Origin: JAZKDW01 sp040387375
Lineage (GTDB): Bacteria > Pseudomonadota > Gammaproteobacteria > Burkholderiales > Burkholderiaceae_D
Direction: 5' to 3'
NCBI GenBank assembly: GCA_040387375.1
Contig: JAZKDW010000022.1
Location: 1 to 64,000 of the forward strand
Length of the DNA: 64,000 nucleotides
Shown: positions 59,140 through 64,000 of the stretch, piece by piece
How the letters are laid out: the number at the start of each line of letters is the position of its first letter
Numbering within the stretch: the stretch's first letter is position 1
Notes under the pieces: model-generated
What the model saw: only the letters and a program-made list of their open reading frames with translations
Told to the model about the DNA's origin: nothing
The model's database searches: none
Translations under genes and position numbers: made by a program

Positions 59140-59862
59140 TCAGGGTGCAGTCATCCTGAGTCTCTGGCCCTCGTAGATTTGATCAGGGTTCCGGATGTCA
59201 TTCCAGTTGGCGAGGTCTCTGGCGTTCATGCCATGCTCACGCGCGATGTCAGATAAGGTATCGCCTTTGCTCACGGTGTACTCGGAGGCAGTTCCAGAGG
59301 CTCCCGAGGTTTCTGGCATTCCCGACTCACCCGAGGTTTCCGGCATCGCTGGCGCAGCTCCCGGCGTTGCTGGTGCTCCCGAAGTTTCCGGTGTACCTGT
59401 AGTTCCTGATGTACCTGATGTACCTGATGTACCTGATGTACCTGGTGTACTTGGTGTACCTGATGTACCTGATGTACCTGGTGTACTTGGTGTACCTGAT
59501 GTACCCGGCATTCCCGATGTCCCCGATGTTTCCGGAGTTCCTGCTGTTCCCGATGTTCCCGATGTTCCCGGAGTTCCTGTTGTTCCCGCTGCTCCCGATG
59601 TTCCCGATGTTTCCGGAGTTCCTGTTGTTCCCGCTGCTCCCGATGATCCCGATGTTTCCGGAGTTCCTGTTGTTCCCGCTGCTCCCGATGTTCCCGGGGT
59701 TGTTGCGGTTCCCGAAGTTCCGGCAGCTGGTGAGGATTCAGCGACCGGCGTTGCCGGCGCGGTTTGCGCAGAAGGAGCGGTGGACGGCGCTTGCGCGGTG
59801 TTTCTATTTTCGCCGCAAGCGGCGACGGTGAGCACGACTGCAATGGGAATAAAATATTTCAT
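59140..59862 (-). CDS. LysM lipoprotein with a long Thr/Gly/Ser/Pro repeat linker
   Basis: A 240-residue lipoprotein: lipobox VAAC (Cys16), about 170 residues of low-complexity repeat built on GTSGT, GTPET and SGAAGTT units, and a C-terminal LysM domain (about 193-237, YTVSKGDTLSDIAREHGMNARDLANWNDI) that binds peptidoglycan glycans. The linker would span from the outer-membrane anchor toward the cell wall. Because the repeat has a 9-base period all reading frames stay open through it, and long frames on the opposite strand are artefacts. Co-transcribed with the GYD gene. Confidence 0.85.
   Translation of the reverse strand: MKYFIPIAVVLTVAACGENRNTAQAPSTAPSAQTAPATPVAESSPAAGTSGTATTPGTSGAAGTTGTPETSGSSGAAGTTGTPETSGTSGAAGTTGTPGTSGTSGTAGTPETSGTSGMPGTSGTPSTPGTSGTSGTPSTPGTSGTSGTSGTSGTTGTPETSGAPATPGAAPAMPETSGESGMPETSGASGTASEYTVSKGDTLSDIAREHGMNARDLANWNDIRNPDQIYEGQRLRMTAP
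59395..59700. repeat. 9-base-period tandem repeat (minisatellite-like) in the LysM linker
   Basis: On the plus strand units such as CCTGATGTA and CCCGATGTT repeat dozens of times, with two nested longer periods (45-63 bases, for instance TTTCCGGAGTTCCTGTTG three times at 59,610-59,690). It encodes the Gly-Thr-Ser linker in frame. Confidence 0.8.
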
Positions 59863-60532
59863 GATCTACATCCTTCCATGTCAAAGCAGGTTTGGTCAGG
59901 AAGCAGGCGAACAGACAACTCATCGCATGCGCGTGATTTCAGAACACCCAACCTGTTCTCCATCTTAGGCACACCACGCAAGGCAACCCAAATATTCTCT
60001 GTCCTTCTTTGTGATAAATCAGACTTGCGTTACACCTCAGGGCGCGCACGCCGGTGCGCAAGCATTCAATGACATTGCCGCCATCAATACCAATATGGGA
60101 AAACTCTTTCCTACTATTGGTTAACTGAACGATGACAAGAGCACATCGCCACCGCACGAAGTGCCTGCGGGGTCCTGCGTAAAATATTGCGATTCCGTCT
60201 AGTGGCGCAGGCATATTGCCGGGTCTTTGCCGCCACTAGCCGCCAAGATGCGATCTTCACATATTCTTTTCACATTGCATGCGGCTTGCTACTGTTGGTC
60301 ATGCGTGCGGCACGACCGTTGAAGATCTCGAAACAATGTCCTTGTAACGACGAACAATTATGAATAACATGGCCTCGTCTGCCAATCGATGACGCTAACG
60401 AGCCGCAGCAGAATTCCTGGAATTCTATCTTGATGATCAGTGCTGAAATGAACGGTGCGAAGGTCCGTCGAGCGGCACGCGCACAAGAAATCATCGACGG
60501 CAATTTGATACCAGGAAAAGAAGCGAGAACGA
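59863..60532. other. Intergenic region upstream of the kaiC fragment
   Basis: About 670 bases with no convincing gene. A short frame 60,433-60,540 (ATG, 35 codons, product MISAEMNGAKVRRAARAQEI... ending RTNE) overlaps the start of the kaiC fragment by eight bases in the manner of a translationally coupled leader or upstream gene tail, but has no recognisable family. AT-rich stretches around 59,980-60,040 and 60,245-60,300 could carry promoters. Confidence 0.35.
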
Positions 60533-60790
60533 ATGAATGACAAGACCGCGCAATCGCGCGTGTCGACGGGTGTACCAGGCTGCGATGAAATACTCGGCGG
60601 TGGCCTGATGGCGAATCGCTGTTATCTGATCGGCGGCGCGGCGGGCGCAGGCAAAACAATTTTCTCGCTGCAGTGGCTGCGCGAAGGTCTGCGGCAAATC
60701 GAAAAATGCATGTACATCACGCTGTGCGAACCCGGCACGGAAATCCAGCGCAACGTCGCCGGTTTCGGCTGGGACCTGGATCGGATCCGG
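60533..60790 (+). pseudogene. N-terminal fragment of a KaiC/RadA-like ATPase
   Basis: The first about 86 residues of a KaiC-like RecA-fold ATPase: STGVPGCDEILGGGLMANRCYLIGGAAGAGKTIFSLQWLREGL, with the Walker A GGAAGAGKT, then MYITLCEPGTEIQRNVAGFGWDLDRIR. After ATCCGG the KaiC similarity stops abruptly and the reading continues out of frame into a PAS domain. A KaiC-like protein should go on for another 150 or more residues, so this is a deletion remnant. Confidence 0.7.
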
Positions 60791-62145
60791 AAGACAACGG
60801 TCTCATGCAGGCCGCGATCGATGCGCTGCTGGCAGGCCATGAAGGTGTGATGGCGCCGTTCGACCAGCGCTACCGGCGCCGCGACCAGTCATTCATCTGG
60901 ACCATCGTCAAGGTTTCGCTGGCGCGCGACGCCGCCGGCCATCCAAAACACCTGATCGTCGTCATCGAGGACATCAGCGCGCGCAAGCGGATGGAGCAGG
61001 CGCTGTGCGAGTCGGAGCGCTTCGTCAGGTCAACCATGGACGGCTTGTCGCATCATCTCTGCGTGGTCGACGAACACGGCGCGATCCTTGCGGTCAACAA
61101 GGCATGGCGCAATTTTGGCGAGGCGAATGGCGGCAAGCCGGCGATCTCGTGGGAAAACGAAAATTACCTGTTCGTGTGCGACCGCGCTGCGATGCGCAAG
61201 GTCGAGGAAGCCCGCGCGTTCGCCGAAGGCATGCGCGATGTGCTGTTTGGACGGCGCGAGGAGTTCAATCTGGAATACGAGTGCAGCTCTCCCGACGAGC
61301 AGCGCTGGTTCCTCGCTCGCGTGACCCGTTTTCCACAGGACGGACCGCTGCGTGTCGTGGTATCGCATGAGAATGTCACCCATGCCAAGCTCGCGCAGAA
61401 GCACCTGACTTATCTCGCGCACTTCGACAATCTGACCAGCCTGCCCAACCGGGTACTGTTCTACGACCGCCTGAAGAAAACGCTGCTGCAGGCCAAACGC
61501 AGCAAATGGTCGGTGGCGGTGATGTTCATCGACCTCGACCATTTCAAGATCGTCAACGATACAATGGGCCATGCGGTTGGCGACAGCCTGCTCAAGCAGG
61601 CTGTCCGGCGCATCGTGAACTGCCTGCGCCGCAGCGATACCGTGGGACGCCTGGGCGGCGATGAATTCGGCGTCTTTCTGCCTGACTTGCGTTCGGCGCA
61701 GTGCGCCTCGGGAATTGCCAGGAAGATCATGGCAACCCTGGCCGAGCCGTTCCATATCGACGGCATTGAAACCTTCATAACACCGAGTATCGGCATAGCG
61801 CTGTATCCACTCGACAGCCTTGACGCGGATACCCTGGTGAGCAATGCCGACACCGCCATGTATCGCGCCAAGGAACTGGGCCGGAGCAATTACCAGTCGA
61901 TCAAGATCGACAAGTCTTTCGTCAACGGCATCGGCAAGGGCAGCGACGAAGGAGTGATCGCCGCCACCGTCATCACGCTCGGACATAGCCTGAAGCTGAC
62001 GGTGATCGCCGAAGGTGTGGAAACCGAGGCGCAACTGGAGACACTGAAGATGCTCGGCTGCGACATGATGCAGGGGTTTCTGTTCAGCCGGCCCTTGCCT
62101 GCCGATAAAATCATGGCATTACTGAAAGAACATCAGGGCGGCTGA
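60673..62145 (+). pseudogene. Deletion-fused PAS-PAS-GGDEF protein with only the last third of an EAL domain
   Basis: In this frame real similarity starts at the junction (about 60,780) with SDPEDNGLMQAAIDALLAGHEG, a mid-PAS sequence, so codons from 60,673 to there are a shadow of the kaiC frame. A second PAS follows, then a complete GGDEF domain (RLGGDEFGVFLPDL). At ELGRSNYQ the chain jumps directly to SIKIDKSFVNGIGKG...AEGVETEAQLETLKMLGCDMMQGFLF, the terminal part of an EAL domain; the EAL motif and DDFGTGYS are missing. Two internal deletions therefore collapsed a kaiC gene and a PAS-GGDEF-EAL gene. The GGDEF part could still be translated from an internal start such as ATG 60,805, but normal expression is doubtful. 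Confidence 0.65.
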
Positions 62146-62316
62146 CAGCCGTCCCGCTCCAGCATCGCTTTTCTTGCCAGTCGGATTTGCGTTCCAGCAC
62201 CGTTTCGGTTGACTGAGCTGGACTTTATCCATTCAGCTCGCATGAGAAAGCGAATCGATAAAGCGCCCCACCAAAGGATATCGACGTCCTTCCCGTGCGA
62301 GCGGGTTATGGATTCC

Positions 62317-62326
62317 CGCTTGCGCG
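62317..62326. repeat. Left target-site duplication of the insertion sequence
   Basis: CGCTTGCGCG occurs here and again at 63,848-63,857, directly flanking the inverted repeats of the element. A 10-base duplication is within the range for IS4-family elements. Confidence 0.85.
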
Positions 62327-63847
62327 CTAATCTATACCCACATCTTTGCAAGTCTCCAGCCCTGTGCAATTGCGTAAAAGCGTTTTAAACCTTCAAGCAT
62401 GGTGATCGGTCCAGGTTTGACCTGGCTGGCATATCCTTTCCAGCCACCCAATCGGGCGATGGTCCAGGCGGCCCACGCCAACTTTCCCTGCTGGTGGGGG
62501 TTCTTCTGCTTGTCCGTGCGCCCTTCCAGTTGCGGCTGGAGGTTTTCCAGCACCTCAATATCGTCCTTCTCGAACACATCCGTCGCAGGACGATCCGTTT
62601 TTCCTTCCCGCGCCGCCGTCAATTGCAGCGTGCGGACCGCCGCCTGCAGTGCCGCGCTAGCCAGTTTCATCAGGTTTTCCCCTTCTTCCACCTGACTCGA
62701 TTCCATATCCAGCCCCTGCTTTTTCAGGGTGCGAAACAGCTGCTCGATCTGCCAGCGCTCGCGGTACCAGTCCACTATCTGCAACGCGTCTTCCACCCCG
62801 TGAATTGGATGGGTCGTCAATAGCCGCCAATGGATCGGCTCTTCGCCTTCCACTACACTTTGTCCCAGCTCCCGCACTTCAACAACGCGCAGAGCAATGC
62901 TTTTCTGGACCGCCTTGCTTTTGGCTGGCCGCACAATGCTTACCTGGCCATAGCGAATGTCCATCTGCGCTCGATGGGCGGTGCGTTTGCCACTGCCGCC
63001 ATTGCGCCCGCCAGCCGACACATAACTCTCATTGGCCGAGCGCGCCGCCACCTCAAATTCATAACAGGCCATTGCGGGCTGCGCCTCCAGCCAGTCAAAC
63101 AGGTTGGTGCCGTCGGCAAGCTTGCGGTCCCGGCATACGCGCGTGAGCAAATGGGTGCGGCCGTCCGGAATCCGATCCCATTCTTCGTAAATGTCACTTT
63201 CCCTGTCCCCAACAATGGTAATCTGCTCTGCCTTGTCCAGACATTTTTTGGCCGCTTGCGCTGCCTGTAGCCAGCGCCACGATTCCTTTTCTTCAATCGG
63301 CAAATTCGTGTAGTCGGCCGCGGCGGCCTTGGTCCTGACCCAGGCATGCTGATGCGCCAAACCCAGGCACGCCCCACTTCGGGCATCCAACACCAGGACC
63401 GGGTGAATGAACAGCCCCGCATCCTTGTTATTTCCCACCTTGCCCAAACCGGCGCTGCGCCTGCTGTGCTTTTGATAGTTCAGCTCGCTCGTATCCTGGA
63501 TGGCCAGCACCGACAATCCCGTTGCCAACTTCCCGGTTTTCAGGCAGCCTTCTCTCATGATTTCCTGTCGGGTGACGTTCGGATTATGCAACCAGCGGCC
63601 GAATCGTTTCTCCGTTGCCCAGTCCCGCCCCAATTGCCTCAAGCAGACGGTTTCCTGCTCTACCATTCGACTGAACAACTGCGCGCCTGTTCTGCTTAAC
63701 CGCTTATCTCCAAATTCTCCAATGCAATACGTTTGCTCTGGCATTGCCGACGCGACCATGTCCACGTCCATCTCCTTTTCCGTACAACTCGTCCCCGCTT
63801 TGATTCAGCGATTGGACATGCGTTGCAAAGATGTGGGTATAGATTAG
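62327..63847. mobile_element. Complete IS4-family insertion sequence, 1521 bp
   Basis: Perfect 25-base terminal inverted repeats (CTAATCTATACCCACATCTT then TGCAA, inward from each end), one transposase gene filling the element and a 10-base target duplication (CGCTTGCGCG) on both sides. The intact flanks and repeats indicate a recent insertion. Joining the flanks without one duplication restores the hairpin ATTCCCGC-TTGC-GCGGGAAT, so it landed in the loop of a dispersed palindrome. Confidence 0.9.
62332..63771 (-). CDS. IS4-family transposase
   Basis: Transposase of 479 residues with the DDE catalytic triad in IS4 context: first Asp in AIQDTSELNY, second Asp in IVGDRESDIYEEW, Glu in the YREK-type signature YRERWQIEQLFRTLKKQGLD. 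An N-terminal DNA-binding region (FGDKRLSRTGAQLFSRM...ATEKRFGRWLHNPNVT) resembles the Tn5/IS50 transposase N-terminal domain. The last codons and stop (KMWV, TAG) are made by the left inverted repeat. AAGGAG abuts the first ATG, so translation may start at ATG 63,759 instead. Appears intact. Confidence 0.92.
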   Translation of the reverse strand: MDVDMVASAMPEQTYCIGEFGDKRLSRTGAQLFSRMVEQETVCLRQLGRDWATEKRFGRWLHNPNVTRQEIMREGCLKTGKLATGLSVLAIQDTSELNYQKHSRRSAGLGKVGNNKDAGLFIHPVLVLDARSGACLGLAHQHAWVRTKAAAADYTNLPIEEKESWRWLQAAQAAKKCLDKAEQITIVGDRESDIYEEWDRIPDGRTHLLTRVCRDRKLADGTNLFDWLEAQPAMACYEFEVAARSANESYVSAGGRNGGSGKRTAHRAQMDIRYGQVSIVRPAKSKAVQKSIALRVVEVRELGQSVVEGEEPIHWRLLTTHPIHGVEDALQIVDWYRERWQIEQLFRTLKKQGLDMESSQVEEGENLMKLASAALQAAVRTLQLTAAREGKTDRPATDVFEKDDIEVLENLQPQLEGRTDKQKNPHQQGKLAWAAWTIARLGGWKGYASQVKPGPITMLEGLKRFYAIAQGWRLAKMWV

Positions 63848-64000
63848 CGCTTGCGCGGGAATGACGGTAGCGAGAGTGGAGATCGTCTCAATTACTACCG
63901 TCATTCTCGCGAAAGGTGAAGCAGGGGTTTCGTGAGGCATTGCCTCACGCCTGCGTAACGGCACAGGCTTACAAGCCTGTGTGCGCCCTGCAAGCGGGAA
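63848..64000. repeat. Cluster of palindromes right of the insertion sequence
   Basis: After the right target duplication come GGAATGACGGTAG...CTACCGTCATTCTCGCG (an inverted pair around 40 bases), GTGAGGCATTGCCTCAC (63,932-63,948) and GCACAGGCTTACAAGCCTGTGTGC (63,961-63,984). The last is a perfect stem without a T-run. No gene is present to the window end. Confidence 0.6.

Noticed and set aside
59395..59700. Possible CRISPR array, because of the regular short repeats
   Set aside because: Units are contiguous 9-mers with no unique spacers, and no cas genes occur in the window; it is a coding tandem repeat.
59195..59968. Long plus-strand open frame (257 codons) opposite the LysM lipoprotein gene
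   Set aside because: The 9-base repeat keeps every frame open on both strands; the translated product is a monotonous Val-Pro-Asp repeat without start signals, while the minus strand has a lipobox and a LysM domain.

Overview
The window (about 60% GC over most of its length) looks like chromosome of a betaproteobacterium of the order Burkholderiales, most likely an Oxalobacteraceae relative (Herbaspirillum, Noviherbaspirillum or Collimonas type). This rests on gene families and neighbourhoods (protocatechuate 4,5-cleavage genes, AraC-type pobR with pobA, Fe3+-type and branched-chain-amino-acid-type ABC importers for organic acids, the CsgG/DUF4810/DUF799 lipoprotein operon, cydAB, DUF3422, DUF2339). 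No rRNA or tRNA gene was seen, so the genus is inferred only.

Layout. 0.1-1.5 kb: a secreted GH16 glucanase. 1.5-2.25 kb: a gene-free stretch packed with small mobile relics. 2.25-10 kb: a minus-strand operon (lysR, swivel-first aconitase-family hydratase, periplasmic binding protein, fused permease, ATPase, alpha/beta hydrolase), probably for uptake and breakdown of an organic acid. 10.3-14.6 kb: a haem-oxygenase-like diiron protein, an orphan GAF histidine kinase and DUF3422. 15.0-16.9 kb: a three-gene cassette (tiny secreted peptide, periplasmic C39 protease, coiled-coil plus beta-barrel outer-membrane protein) resembling a stripped-down Fap functional-amyloid export system. 17.0-22.9 kb: pobR/pobA, a binding protein, ligA, ligB and a VanA-like oxygenase, converging on protocatechuate and its 4,5-cleavage. 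23.5-25.8 kb: four-gene lipoprotein operon. 25.8-30 kb: an AT-richer island with a large unknown protein carrying a PD-(D/E)xK-like nuclease motif and a hipBA toxin-antitoxin pair. 30-35.3 kb: dihaem cytochrome c, small HTH protein, cydAB, SnoaL-like, DUF378. 35.5-38.9 kb: tandemly duplicated secreted metzincin-like proteins, the second with one intact and one decayed domain. 39-48.9 kb: DUF1877, then a branched-chain-type ABC importer (with LivM-LivG fused), a Rieske oxygenase, DUF2783, an MhpA-like flavoprotein hydroxylase and a divergent IclR regulator: an aromatic-acid catabolic island. 49-64 kb: a decayed CoA-transferase, a radical SAM/SPASM protein, a PAS-GGDEF-EAL protein, an alpha/beta hydrolase, a DUF2339 membrane protein, a LysM lipoprotein with a long tandem repeat, a deletion-fused kaiC/GGDEF/EAL relic and a complete IS4-type insertion sequence.

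The strongest candidates for something undescribed are the minimal Fap-like cassette (14,991-16,930), the nuclease-motif protein beside hipBA (26,105-28,120), and the twin metzincin-like lipoproteins in which a decayed domain exposes the probable metal ligands. The window also carries a family of two-armed palindromic repeats (REPIN-like), a 206-bp MITE-like element, and solo ends of the IS found at 62.3-63.8 kb. Start codons were chosen by ribosome-binding-site spacing where possible; all functional calls come from reading motifs, not from searches.
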